Below, piece after piece: positions 1-6,658 of a stretch of DNA of 8,043 bases. Under the pieces are notes generated by a model. It was given only the letters and a program-made list of their open reading frames with translations. It was not told the DNA's origin and ran no database searches. The stretch is taken from positions 1 to 8,043 of the forward strand of contig CAIUZU010000250.1 in NCBI GenBank assembly GCA_903903705.1, written 5' to 3'. The translations under genes were made by a program, and so were the position numbers. Each line of letters begins with the position of its first letter. Position 1 is the first letter of the stretch. The stretch is from an uncultured Helicobacteraceae bacterium (GTDB lineage: Bacteria; Campylobacterota; Campylobacteria; Campylobacterales; Sulfurimonadaceae).

Positions 1-1
1 A

Positions 2-103
2 GCTCAAAAAACAATAGCTCAAAAATATTTAATGATAGAACAAATCAAAGTTTCTATAGAAGAAGAACTTACAAAAATTGAAAAATTAACGGTTAGTTAT
101 TAA
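2..103 (+). CDS. C-terminal end of an unidentified protein (5' partial)
   Basis: An open frame enters from the left edge and runs 33 codons to a TAA at 101-103. The visible tail is lysine- and glutamate-rich (it includes EEELTKIEKL) and looks like a charged alpha-helix ending in LTVSY. The other two forward frames close early: one hits a stop by about position 15, the other inside the same stretch. The frame ends 28 nt before the tsaD start, with no terminator between, so it is probably the upstream member of the same transcript. It contains a short direct repeat (AGCTCAAAAA at 1-10 and 16-25) that encodes AQK twice. The tail is too short to name a family. Confidence 0.6.
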   Translation, partial: AQKTIAQKYLMIEQIKVSIEEELTKIEKLTVSY

Positions 104-120
104 TTCTTAATATTTTACTA

Positions 121-125
121 AAGGA
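121..125 (+). promoter_or_regulatory. Ribosome binding site that decides the tsaD TTG start
   Basis: AAGGA lies 6 nt before the TTG at 132-134. An in-frame TAG at 126-128 sits directly upstream, so the frame cannot begin earlier, and the conserved N-terminus ([11 protein letters not shown]) begins right after the TTG. Confidence 0.75.
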
Positions 126-131
126 TAGATT

Positions 132-1109
132 TTGATACTCTCAATTGAAAGCTCATGCGATGACAGCGCTATCGCGATAACAGAAATTGCCACAAAAAAG
201 CTTCTTTTTCATAAAAAGATATCGCAAGAGTTAGAACACTCTGTTTACGGCGGCGTTGTTCCAGAGCTGGCGGCAAGACTTCATGCAGAGGCGTTACCTA
301 AGATTTTAGAAGAGTGCAAACCATATTTTAGTGACTTAAAAGCGGTTGCGGTTACTACGACTCCGGGGCTTAGTGTTACTCTTGTAGAGGGTGTGATTAT
401 GGCAAAAGCCGTCTCTATCGCACTGGGCATTCCGCTCATCGGAGTTAATCACCTTATCGGGCATATCTACTCTCTTTTTATAGAGAAAGAGGCGGTTTTT
501 CCTTTGACTGTTCTGCTCGTCTCAGGCGGACATACTCAGGTAATGGAAGTGAAAAGTTTAGAAGATATAAAAACGGTCGCAAAAAGCATGGATGACAGCT
601 TTGGAGAGAGCTTTGACAAAGTAGCTAAAATGATGAAACTTGGCTATCCGGGAGGACCTGTTATAGAAAAGCTGGCAAAGGAGGGAGATAGAAAAAAGTA
701 TAATTTTACGGTTCCTCTGCATCAATCTCCGCTTATTGCTTTTTCATATTCAGGGCTGAAAAATTCGGTACGTTTGGCTGTTGAAGCTTCATGTGAAGAT
801 GATTATAAAGATATAGCTGCATCATTTGAGCATGTGGCAACTCTTCATATCATTCAAAAACTCAAAAAATATTTTAAAGAAGTTCCGCCAAAAACCTTTG
901 CCATTGTCGGTGGAGCAAGTGCGAATCTCTATCTCCGTCTCGCTATAGAGGAGCTTTTAAAGCCGCATGGTGCAGAGTTGCTTTTAAGTGAATTGAAATA
1001 TTGTTCGGATAATGCTGCAATGATAGGAAGGGTGGGTGTAGAGATGTACGAAAAAAAGATGTTTAGCTTATGCGATGAAATGGAAGTTTGTCCCAAAAGT
1101 GTCATTTAG
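132..1109 (+). CDS. tsaD: tRNA N6-adenosine threonylcarbamoyltransferase TsaD
   Basis: TsaD (formerly Gcp/YgjD) transfers the threonylcarbamoyl group from TC-AMP to A37 of ANN-decoding tRNAs, working in the cytoplasm with TsaB and TsaE to make t6A. The 325-residue product has the family's ASKHA-fold signatures in order: the N-terminal IESSCDDS (5-12), the HxxxH metal-ligand motif (H107, H111), SGGHTQ (131-136), [11 protein letters not shown] (158-168) followed by GYPGGP, VGGASAN (259-265), and CSDNAAMIG (291-299), whose Asp293 is the expected third metal ligand. The length is slightly below the usual 335-345. The start is TTG with a good AAGGA site and an in-frame stop just upstream. It lies 28 nt after the preceding partial gene and is probably co-transcribed with it. 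tsaB and tsaE are not in the window. All key residues are present. Confidence 0.97.
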   Translation: MILSIESSCDDSAIAITEIATKKLLFHKKISQELEHSVYGGVVPELAARLHAEALPKILEECKPYFSDLKAVAVTTTPGLSVTLVEGVIMAKAVSIALGIPLIGVNHLIGHIYSLFIEKEAVFPLTVLLVSGGHTQVMEVKSLEDIKTVAKSMDDSFGESFDKVAKMMKLGYPGGPVIEKLAKEGDRKKYNFTVPLHQSPLIAFSYSGLKNSVRLAVEASCEDDYKDIAASFEHVATLHIIQKLKKYFKEVPPKTFAIVGGASANLYLRLAIEELLKPHGAELLLSELKYCSDNAAMIGRVGVEMYEKKMFSLCDEMEVCPKSVI

Positions 1110-1173
1110 CTTAAATGATGCTTAGCATTAAACCCTCTTTTTCTAATTAAGAGTAAAATTATCCGATTTGAAA

Positions 1174-1179
1174 TATACT
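1174..1179 (+). promoter_or_regulatory. Possible -10 element of the tpx promoter
   Basis: TATACT lies about 47 nt before the tpx start in the 117-nt A/T-rich gap after tsaD. TAAAAT at 1154-1159 is an alternative. No convincing -35 is visible, and in such A/T-rich DNA either match could be chance. A separate promoter is expected because tpx is not tightly spaced to tsaD. Confidence 0.3.
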
Positions 1180-1226
1180 TCTTTTATCAATAAAAAGTTA
1201 AAATAAAAAAAACAAGGGAGTCAAGA

Positions 1227-1730
1227 ATGGCAACTACAAAATTTAAAGGTACAGACGTAGAGTTACTAGGAAATGAAGTAAAAGTAGGTGATAAAGCACC
1301 TGAAGTTACTGTTGTAAATTCAGCAGGTTTGGCTGATGTAGTAGTTGGCGGTGCGCAAGGCGTTAAACAGCTAATCATCGTTGTTCCATCGTTAGATACA
1401 GGCGTATGTGCTACTGAAACTCGTAATTTTAATGCAAGAGCTGCAAAGTTAGAAGGCGTTAAAACTACTGTTGTTTCTATGGATTTACCGTTTGCATCGG
1501 GAAGATTTTGTGCAGCTGAGGGAATCGACAAGCTAACTGTTGCATCTGACTTTAGAAATAAAGATTTTGCTAAAGCTTACGGTGTGCTTCTTGGCGGTTC
1601 GGTTCTTGCCGGCGTTACATGTAGAGCGATTTTTGTTGTTGATGCTAAGGGCATCGTAATTTACAAAGAAATCGTTCCTGAAATAACTGAAGAACCAAAC
1701 TATGACGCTGCTATAGCTGCAGCTAACTAA
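1227..1730 (+). CDS. tpx: Thiol peroxidase Tpx (atypical 2-Cys peroxiredoxin)
   Basis: Tpx reduces hydrogen peroxide and alkyl hydroperoxides using thioredoxin. The 167-residue product matches the usual family length (E. coli Tpx is 168). The active-site segment PSLDTGVCATETRNF carries Thr58 and the peroxidatic Cys61. The resolving cysteine is Cys95 in GRFCAAEGI, the same C61/C95 pair as in E. coli Tpx. The conserved active-site Arg is R133 in the segment TCRAIFVVD. There is one extra cysteine, C132, beside that Arg. No signal peptide is seen, so a cytoplasmic location is inferred. The start ATG is preceded by AAGGGAG (1214-1220) with 6-nt spacing. The gene appears monocistronic: it has a 117-nt upstream gap and a tandem hairpin terminator downstream. 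No regulator site was recognised. Confidence 0.97.
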   Translation: MATTKFKGTDVELLGNEVKVGDKAPEVTVVNSAGLADVVVGGAQGVKQLIIVVPSLDTGVCATETRNFNARAAKLEGVKTTVVSMDLPFASGRFCAAEGIDKLTVASDFRNKDFAKAYGVLLGGSVLAGVTCRAIFVVDAKGIVIYKEIVPEITEEPNYDAAIAAAN

Positions 1731-1769
1731 GAACCGTTTTACAGACATAACTCCAAAGATAATTTTAAC

Positions 1770-1796
1770 AAACTATCTCCTCTCCTAGATAGTTTT
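1770..1796 (+). terminator. First hairpin of the tpx terminator region
   Basis: AAACTATCT (1770-1778) and AGATAGTTT (1787-1795) form a perfect 9-bp stem with an 8-nt loop, 40 nt after the tpx stop. Only a short T run follows, so alone it would be a weak intrinsic terminator. It may act with the stronger hairpin just downstream. Confidence 0.5.
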
Positions 1797-1798
1797 AC

Positions 1799-1829
1799 AA
1801 AAGAGGTATTTACCGGTGCCTCTTTTTTT
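1799..1829 (+). terminator. Rho-independent terminator after tpx
   Basis: AAAAGAGG (1799-1806) pairs with CCTCTTTT (1819-1826) across a 12-nt loop, and the 3' arm runs into a T tract (1823-1829). The A run on the 5' arm means the element could also stop transcription on the - strand. It separates tpx from the promoter of the next gene. Confidence 0.75.
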
Positions 1830-1861
1830 CTCCTTCTCTTTTTATAAATCAAGTTTAAATT

Positions 1862-1870
1862 TGCTACAAT
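1862..1870 (+). promoter_or_regulatory. Extended -10 promoter of the beta-barrel gene
   Basis: TGCTACAAT is a TGnTAnAAT extended -10 element, placing the start of transcription about 20 nt before the ATG at 1899. TTATAA at 1842-1847 is at -35 spacing but is a poor match. An AAGGA ribosome binding site follows at 1886-1890. Confidence 0.6.
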
Positions 1871-1898
1871 AATCCTATCTATTTTAAGGATTTTAAGC

Positions 1899-2651
1899 AT
1901 GAAAAAAATTTTATATACACTCACATGCGGAGCAGTTTTAGCTTCTACCGTGATGGCGGATTTTACTAGGGTTGAAATGGGTGCTGGTGCATGGATGCAA
2001 ACTCCAAAAGGAAATGCGACTTATACCGATGGTGGAGCAAACGGTCTTTATACTTCAAGCACAAATAAAGAGACATCTCCATATGTTTGGATGCTCATTA
2101 AACATCCTGTTCCGGTACTTCCTAATATTAGGCTGGAGTATGTAAGTTTGGAAGATAAAGGTGTTGCAAGCGGAGAGTTTAAAGACTTTGATATTGGTGC
2201 TGCCTCTACTACACTATCTTACGATATGAAACAGTATGATATCATCCCATACTATAATATTCTTGACAACACGGCTTGGATCACTCTTGATTTGGGTCTT
2301 GATATTAAAATCATTGATGCATCTTACACCGCGGCACCTACAACTGGATTTGCAGGTTACAGAGACAGCGTGACTCTCCCTATTCCTTTGTTATACGCAA
2401 GAGCAAGAGTTCAGATTCCATCAACGGACCTCGGTTTTGAAGCAGATATAAAGTACATCACTACAGGTGATTCTACCGTTTATGACGTTAGAGCAAAAGT
2501 TGATTATACTTTGAATTTTATTCCCGTTATTCAACCTGCCTTAGAAATCGGTTACAGAGTTCAAAAGATAGATATCGATGAAAATGATATTGATGCAAAA
2601 CTAAATATTGACTTTTCAGGTGTTTATGCAGGTTTAATAGTTCGTTTCTAA
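1899..2651 (+). CDS. Outer-membrane beta-barrel protein, TIGR04219-like
   Basis: This 250-residue protein has a Sec signal peptide: a lysine pair after the start Met, a hydrophobic core (about 4-17), and a probable signal peptidase I cut after VMA at residue 20. The mature part has alternating hydrophobic/polar strands with aromatic residues at strand ends, and it ends in IVRF, the C-terminal Phe typical of Bam-dependent outer-membrane proteins. The early WMQTPKGNATY region and the following PYVWMLIKHPVPVLPNIRLEY pattern recall the TIGR04219 family of small outer-membrane barrels, which has no known function. That family name is from memory. The ATG has AAGGA at 1886-1890 with 8-nt spacing and its own extended -10 promoter. 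Its stop overlaps the stop of the opposing acetyltransferase gene. A specific transport or adhesion role cannot be read from the sequence. Confidence 0.85.
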   Translation: MKKILYTLTCGAVLASTVMADFTRVEMGAGAWMQTPKGNATYTDGGANGLYTSSTNKETSPYVWMLIKHPVPVLPNIRLEYVSLEDKGVASGEFKDFDIGAASTTLSYDMKQYDIIPYYNILDNTAWITLDLGLDIKIIDASYTAAPTTGFAGYRDSVTLPIPLLYARARVQIPSTDLGFEADIKYITTGDSTVYDVRAKVDYTLNFIPVIQPALEIGYRVQKIDIDENDIDAKLNIDFSGVYAGLIVRF

Positions 2652-3199
2652 TCCATCCATTTTCGAGGGTCGTAGCCGTCAGTCGGTCGCACAACCCTCT
2701 CTTTTGGCAACTCTTTTACCATAGTTATAACTTCAGCTTCGTCAATCGGGCTTTTTCTAAAAGAATTTTCAACTTCAACAAATCCAAATTTTTGAAAATA
2801 TTTCACTGTCTTTTCGTTATTTAAAACGCTTACGCTAATAGACTCAAAAAGTGCGCCGGCCTCTAAAAATAGCTGTTCTAACATTGCCGAACCGATGCCT
2901 GCTTCTCTAAATTCCGGTTTAACGGCGATTGTAAGTACCGGTGTTTTCTCATCTACAAAACCCTCTGCCTTGTCGTCTTCTTTTAAAAGTCGTATCCAGA
3001 CACCGCCTGCTATTTTATGTTCGCTTAAAGCGTAAAGCCCGAGATCTTTTGATGATAACCCGTAAAATCTGCTATATATTTCAAGTTGTGGGAAATCTTG
3101 AAGCTTTTTGCCAATCTCATCAAGGCGATAGGCATAGTGAAGCATATCGGTTGCGATTTTTTGCTCCGAAGATCTTAGAAAATAGAGTGTTGGTTTCAT
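2648..3199 (-). CDS. GNAT-family N-acetyltransferase
   Basis: This 183-residue protein has the GNAT fold for acetyl-CoA-dependent acetylation of an unknown amine. Motif A is visible as LTIAVKPEFREAGIGSAM (89-106), with the R/Q-x-x-G-x-G pyrophosphate-binding loop at REAGIG (98-103). Motif B follows as SVLNNEKTVKYFQKFGFVEV (124-143). The N-terminal 60 residues and the C-terminal tail (ending in GYDPRKWMD) lie outside the core fold and may shape substrate choice. The ATG is 6 nt after the tex stop, and no clear Shine-Dalgarno is seen, so translation is probably coupled to tex. A later in-frame Met19 has no better site. The gene is the last of the three-gene - strand operon and ends tail to tail with the beta-barrel gene, stop codons overlapping. 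The substrate is unknown. Confidence 0.9.
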   Translation of the reverse strand: MKPTLYFLRSSEQKIATDMLHYAYRLDEIGKKLQDFPQLEIYSRFYGLSSKDLGLYALSEHKIAGGVWIRLLKEDDKAEGFVDEKTPVLTIAVKPEFREAGIGSAMLEQLFLEAGALFESISVSVLNNEKTVKYFQKFGFVEVENSFRKSPIDEAEVITMVKELPKERVVRPTDGYDPRKWMD

Positions 3200-3205
3200 T
3201 GTTTT

Positions 3206-5317
3206 TTATATCAGACTTAGTCCGACTTTTCCTTTTTCTTCATCTATTGATACAACCTCGATTTGAGGCAGATATTGGTTTATCGAGAGAACTTCAAGCG
3301 GATGAGAGATTTTTGTTGCACTCATTTTGGATACATGAATCATCCCGTCATTTTTCAGCCCAATATCTACAAATGCACCAAAATCGGCTATATTTCTGAC
3401 AACGCCTGAGACAAAACTTCCTAGACTGAGCATTTTAATATCCGTTATGCCGTCTTTAAACGGAATCGGAGGCAACTCTTCTCTTGGGTCAAAACCGGGT
3501 TTTTGCAGCTCTTTGATAATGTCTTTTAGCGTCTCCTCTCCAACGCTTAGCTCCGCAGCTTTTTGTTTAACATCAACTGTTGCCAGATCAATCCCAAGAA
3601 GTTTTTTTGCAACTTCATAACTCTCTGGATGGATTCCGCTGTTGTCAAAAATGTTTTTGCTGTTTTTGATGCGGATAAATCCTACAGCCTGTTCATAAGC
3701 TTTTTTACCCAAACCTTTTACTTTTAAAAGCTGCTCTTTTGTTTTAAATACACCATTTTCTTCTCTAAAGGTGATTATATTTTGAGCCACTTTTACCCCG
3801 ACGCCTGCTATATAAGATAGAAGCGAAAGAGATGCCGAGTTTATGTCTACGCCTACACGGTTTACCAAATCCTGCGTTACATCGGTTAGTTTCTTCTCTA
3901 AAAGTTTTTGGTCGACATCATGCTGATACTGCCCGATACCCAAACTCTTTGGATCTATTTTAACCAAAGCCGCCATAGGATCTTGAAGTCTATGGGCGAT
4001 TGAGATAGCACCTCTGATGGTCACATCAAGGTTTGGATATTCTTGTGCGGCTATCTTTGAAGCGGAGTAGACGGATGCCCCTGCTTCTGATACGACCGTA
4101 TAGTTTAGCTTTGCATTTTCATCTTTGTTAAGAGTGGCGAAAAACTCCTGAGTTTCCCGTGAGCCTGTGCCGTTTCCTATCGCTACACCGGTGATGTTAT
4201 ACTTGTTTGTAAGGAGAAGCACCTTTTTTTTGGAGTTTTCGTAATCTTTCTGCGGCTCTGTAGGATAGATGACACATGACTCCAAATAGTTGCCGTTTTC
4301 ATCAACGACAGCAAGTTTACAGCCTGTTCTAAAAGCTGGATCTACTCCTAAAATTACCCTTTTTGTAACAGGTGGAGTCATCAAAAGCTGATTTAAGTTT
4401 TTGCCAAAAACAGATATTGCGGAGATATCGGCTCTCTCTTTTAACTCGGCGTGAACTTCTCTCTCGATAGAGGGAAGTAAAAGACGTTTCAGCCCGTCTC
4501 TGTATGCTTCAAAAAGCAGCTCTTTTGACGTTGCAGCGTTGCGAGGTATTTTATACTCTTTTATATTTTGCTCTACCCGCTCTATATCTATAGTTATCTT
4601 AACTGAAAGTTCTTTTTCATTTACTCCGCGCATAACCCCAAGATAGCGGTGAGACGGGATGTAAGCAACTTTTTCACTTTTGCCTGCAAAATTTTTAAAA
4701 GTTCCATTTTCGTCAAAATTTTTTGTTTTTTTAATCTCTAAAACACCGTAGCGAAGCATGTTCGTACGCAGAGCTTCTCTCTCACGGGGCAAGTCGGCAT
4801 AACGCTCTGCCAAAATATCCTGCGCACCGGAAACGGCTTCATCAACCGATGTAACGCTGCCCTTTACAAACTCTTTGGCTTTTGATTTGAACTCCTCTAT
4901 ACTTAGTGTTGCTCTTTCTAAAATATCGCAAAGCGGTGTCAGTCCATTTTCTATGGCAGTTGCCGCACGAGAGTTTTTCTTCTCTTTGTATGGACGGTAA
5001 ATATCTTCCAAAACCCTCAGACTATCAGCTTCATCAATACTTTTTTTGATAGCTTCGTTCAGAGTGGCTCTCTCAGCTATCAGCCTTGACACCTCTTCTT
5101 TACGCTCTAAAAGCTTTTTTGCACTCATGTAGATGGTCTCAAAATCACGAAGCACTTCATCACTAGCAGCGCCTGTCATCTCTTTACGGTAACGGGCTAT
5201 AAAAGGGATGGTGCTACCATCGTCTAGAAGTTTTAAAATATTTTCTATATGCTCTTTTTTTAAAGCTGTTTTTTTGGCTAGTAAATTTACTAAATTATTA
5301 ATATTTTTTCCCCTCAC
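3206..5317 (-). CDS. tex: Tex family RNA-binding protein (YhgF-like), S1 domain
   Basis: Tex is a conserved cytoplasmic nucleic-acid-binding protein related to eukaryotic Spt6, linked to transcription and RNA metabolism. The 703-residue product shows the full Tex layout. The N-terminal helical region has the hallmark TIPFIARYRKEMTG (36-49). The YqgF/RuvC-like domain spans about 319-445 (ILGVDPAFRTG, then IGNGTGSRET and VVSEAGASVYSAS). The strongly conserved RGAISIAHRLQDP (435-447) and KIDPKSLGIGQYQHDV (453-468) follow. Helix-hairpin-helix repeats cover about 485-550 (SYIAGVGVKVAQNI and LKVKGLGKKAYEQAVGF), and an S1 RNA-binding domain covers about 632-703 (VSGVVRNIADFGAFVDIG). It stops soon after the S1 fold, without the basic tail some homologues carry. 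The start shown is GTG, overlapping the upstream gene by 20 nt; an AUU start at 5302 is also possible (see findings). The GNAT gene follows 6 nt downstream. Confidence 0.95.
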   Translation of the reverse strand: MRGKNINNLVNLLAKKTALKKEHIENILKLLDDGSTIPFIARYRKEMTGAASDEVLRDFETIYMSAKKLLERKEEVSRLIAERATLNEAIKKSIDEADSLRVLEDIYRPYKEKKNSRAATAIENGLTPLCDILERATLSIEEFKSKAKEFVKGSVTSVDEAVSGAQDILAERYADLPREREALRTNMLRYGVLEIKKTKNFDENGTFKNFAGKSEKVAYIPSHRYLGVMRGVNEKELSVKITIDIERVEQNIKEYKIPRNAATSKELLFEAYRDGLKRLLLPSIEREVHAELKERADISAISVFGKNLNQLLMTPPVTKRVILGVDPAFRTGCKLAVVDENGNYLESCVIYPTEPQKDYENSKKKVLLLTNKYNITGVAIGNGTGSRETQEFFATLNKDENAKLNYTVVSEAGASVYSASKIAAQEYPNLDVTIRGAISIAHRLQDPMAALVKIDPKSLGIGQYQHDVDQKLLEKKLTDVTQDLVNRVGVDINSASLSLLSYIAGVGVKVAQNIITFREENGVFKTKEQLLKVKGLGKKAYEQAVGFIRIKNSKNIFDNSGIHPESYEVAKKLLGIDLATVDVKQKAAELSVGEETLKDIIKELQKPGFDPREELPPIPFKDGITDIKMLSLGSFVSGVVRNIADFGAFVDIGLKNDGMIHVSKMSATKISHPLEVLSINQYLPQIEVVSIDEEKGKVGLSLI

Positions 5318-6212
5318 ACTCTATAAAATCTTTTTCGCTCAGATCTTCCACAAGTGTTTTAAAACTTTTAAGAGCAAACAGTTTTACATCTTCGCCTTTT
5401 AGGGTTTTTAGCTCATTAGAGAAACCGCCTTTTGAGATAATCACGCAAATGTCCGGTGTAAGCTCTGCCAAATCGCATAGTTCTTGAAGTTTTGTAAGGG
5501 AACTTTTCTTTGCTTTTGAGTTTGAGTATTTGCATACACCCGCAACGATTTTACCCGAAGCTGTTTTTGCCAAGATATCGATTTGGATATTTCTATCCCA
5601 ATAACTTCCAATCTCCACAATCGGATCTTCTTTAAAGCTTTTTTTTAGAAGCTCATGAGAGAGTTTGAGAAACAGAAGCTCGGAGAACTCCTGCTCACGG
5701 TTTGCAAATCGCTCTTTTGCCTCTTTATAGTCACCCTCTTTTATGGTTTTAAAAAACGGAGATATAAAAGCAAACCAAAAACGCATAAAAGGAGTGCTGA
5801 AGTTTAGTTTCTCATCAATTTTTTCGTCAGGACTCGGCGGAGATTCAAGCGAATATTCAGCCTTTATAATGCCTTTGTCACAAAGCGTGTCTATCGCTTC
5901 TTCTCCCTCGCCCCTTGAGATGCGTGCTCTCTTTAGAGCAGAGTGAACCCGTCCATCTCCAATTGCAACCGCACTTAAAAGCGAGTGGCTTACTTTATCG
6001 CTTTTTGTAAATTTTGTGATATCTCCATTGATGTAAGTGTAGTTTTTCAAAACCTTACTCTCGATAAGTTCGCTAAGCGGCTTTGTCGTATCGACACTCC
6101 AGCTAGTTCCGCCAAATACGGCAAAATATTTCAAAGCATCCTCAATATCCTTTGGATTATTTTGAAAACAGAAAGAGCGAAACTGTTGCAAGAGAGTCGG
6201 TTTTTTTGACAT
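5298..6212 (-). CDS. DUF234-like protein, stand-alone, degenerate nuclease-type motif
   Basis: This 304-residue protein resembles the C-terminal half of archaeal/bacterial STAND-like ATPases of the DUF234 group, but no P-loop is present, so the usual N-terminal ATPase is absent. Residues about 75-120 look like a winged helix. The block NFSTPFMRFWFAFISPFF (137-154) followed by a charged helix is the DUF234 signature. The C-terminal part has a PD-(D/E)XK-like layout: VEIGSYWDRNIQIDILA (199-215, Asp212), then VAGVCKYSN (223-231). Relatives commonly have ExK there; this protein has VxK (V226-C227-K228), which predicts loss of nuclease activity. The ATG has CAAGG 7 nt upstream and a -10 element about 27 nt upstream. 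It is the first gene of the operon with tex and the GNAT gene. Function unknown; a regulatory or nucleic-acid-binding role is a guess. Confidence 0.75.
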   Translation of the reverse strand: MSKKPTLLQQFRSFCFQNNPKDIEDALKYFAVFGGTSWSVDTTKPLSELIESKVLKNYTYINGDITKFTKSDKVSHSLLSAVAIGDGRVHSALKRARISRGEGEEAIDTLCDKGIIKAEYSLESPPSPDEKIDEKLNFSTPFMRFWFAFISPFFKTIKEGDYKEAKERFANREQEFSELLFLKLSHELLKKSFKEDPIVEIGSYWDRNIQIDILAKTASGKIVAGVCKYSNSKAKKSSLTKLQELCDLAELTPDICVIISKGGFSNELKTLKGEDVKLFALKSFKTLVEDLSEKDFIECEGKKY

Positions 6213-6363
6213 AAGAAAGCCTTGAGATGATTTTTGAAATTATACAGGAATATTAGAGTTAAAAATTAAAGTTTTAGCAAAAACCAATGTATATGGCGGC
6301 AAAACAGTTGTTCAAACTCTACTTACTGATACAAAGAAAATTAGACTCATATAGGAGCGGAGA
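6213..6363. other. 151-nt gap with a promoter and unexplained short open frames
   Basis: Besides the operon promoter on the - strand, the + strand has an open frame from 6238 to a TAG at 6352-6354 whose translation looks protein-like (for example AKTNVYGGKTVVQTLLTD) but has no ATG, GTG or TTG start. A second + frame, ATG 6287 to TAA 6365-6367, gives 26 residues beginning MYMAAKQLFK, with no Shine-Dalgarno. Neither can be called as a gene. They may be a gene remnant or chance. No terminator hairpin for the small - strand gene that ends at 6364 was found here. Confidence 0.35.
6239..6244 (-). promoter_or_regulatory. -10 element of the DUF234-tex-GNAT operon
   Basis: On the - strand this reads TATAAT preceded directly by TG. 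It would start transcription near 6232, leaving a leader of about 20 nt that holds the AAGG ribosome binding site (6220-6223). No good -35 is visible. Confidence 0.55.
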
Positions 6364-6591
6364 TTAATCTTTTCTATATTTAGAAATTCCGCATGCTTGA
6401 TTTGGTTTTGGCGGATTGTTCTTTAAATAAGTCAAATCTTCCAGCGTTTGGGCTAAAACCCTTTTTTGCTGCAGCAATGGGAGCATACGATTGTCTTTTT
6501 CATTCATCGGCAAGCTCATGTCTTGAAGAATTGCCTCAACCTCTTTGTCTAAATCTTGTAGTGCATTGTTGATATGTTTAATAGAATTCAT
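6364..6591 (-). CDS. Small hypothetical protein, helical and charged
   Basis: This protein has 75 residues if started at the ATG at 6591. The frame also extends 8 codons upstream to a TTG at 6615, but that stretch overlaps a good -10 element, so the ATG is preferred. Neither start has a Shine-Dalgarno. Most of the sequence looks like one or two amphipathic helices (INNALQDLDKEVEAIL, then LLQQKRVLAQTLEDLTYLK), which suggests a coiled coil. It ends in a proline-rich and basic tail (PPKPNQACGISKYRKD) with one cysteine. There is no signal peptide or membrane segment. The gene is divergent from rpmI. I do not recognise the family. The natural-looking composition and dedicated promoter support a real gene. 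Confidence 0.6.
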   Translation of the reverse strand: MNSIKHINNALQDLDKEVEAILQDMSLPMNEKDNRMLPLLQQKRVLAQTLEDLTYLKNNPPKPNQACGISKYRKD

Positions 6592-6597
6592 GGCATT

Positions 6598-6606
6598 AGT
6601 ATAACA
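6598..6606 (-). promoter_or_regulatory. Extended -10 promoter of the small hypothetical gene
   Basis: On the - strand this reads TGTTATACT, a TGnTATAnT extended -10. Six bases separate it from the A of the ATG at 6591, the normal distance to a transcription start, so the message may be leaderless. Confidence 0.5.
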
Positions 6607-6625
6607 AAATTTCAAAATATTTGGG

Positions 6626-6631
6626 TATAAT
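6626..6631 (+). promoter_or_regulatory. -10 element of the rpmI-rplT promoter
   Basis: A perfect TATAAT lies 27 nt before the rpmI ATG, giving a leader of roughly 20 nt that contains the strong AAAGGAG site (6647-6653). The -35 region is weak. The element is only about 20 bp from the divergent -10 of the small - strand gene. Confidence 0.65.
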
Positions 6632-6658
6632 TGCGCTCCAATTTATAAAGGAGTTTCG

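Noticed and set aside
1..25. Direct repeat AGCTCAAAAA twice as a regulatory repeat
   Set aside because: It lies within coding sequence, has only two short A-rich copies, and is explained by the repeated residues AQK.
1102..1118. Inverted repeat TCATTTA/TAAATGA at the end of tsaD as a terminator
   Set aside because: The stem is almost all A-T, overlaps the tsaD stop codon, and no T run follows directly; the nearest is about 18 nt away.
1187..1531. - strand open frame of 114 codons opposite tpx
   Set aside because: It is the antisense shadow of tpx: low-complexity Thr/Ser/Pro-rich translation, no ribosome binding site, and tpx is certain on the other strand.
1899..1930. Lipoprotein signal with Cys10 in the beta-barrel protein
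   Set aside because: The residues before Cys10 (T-L-T) do not fit a lipobox, while a normal signal peptidase I site is present at residue 20 and the C-terminus is a barrel-type Phe.
2941..3399. + strand open frame of 152 codons across the GNAT-tex junction
   Set aside because: It spans two well-supported - strand genes and their junction, and its translation resembles no protein family.
6592..6615. TTG at 6615 as the start of the small - strand protein
   Set aside because: The extra 8 codons lie over the extended -10 promoter element and have no ribosome binding site; the ATG at 6591 is simpler.
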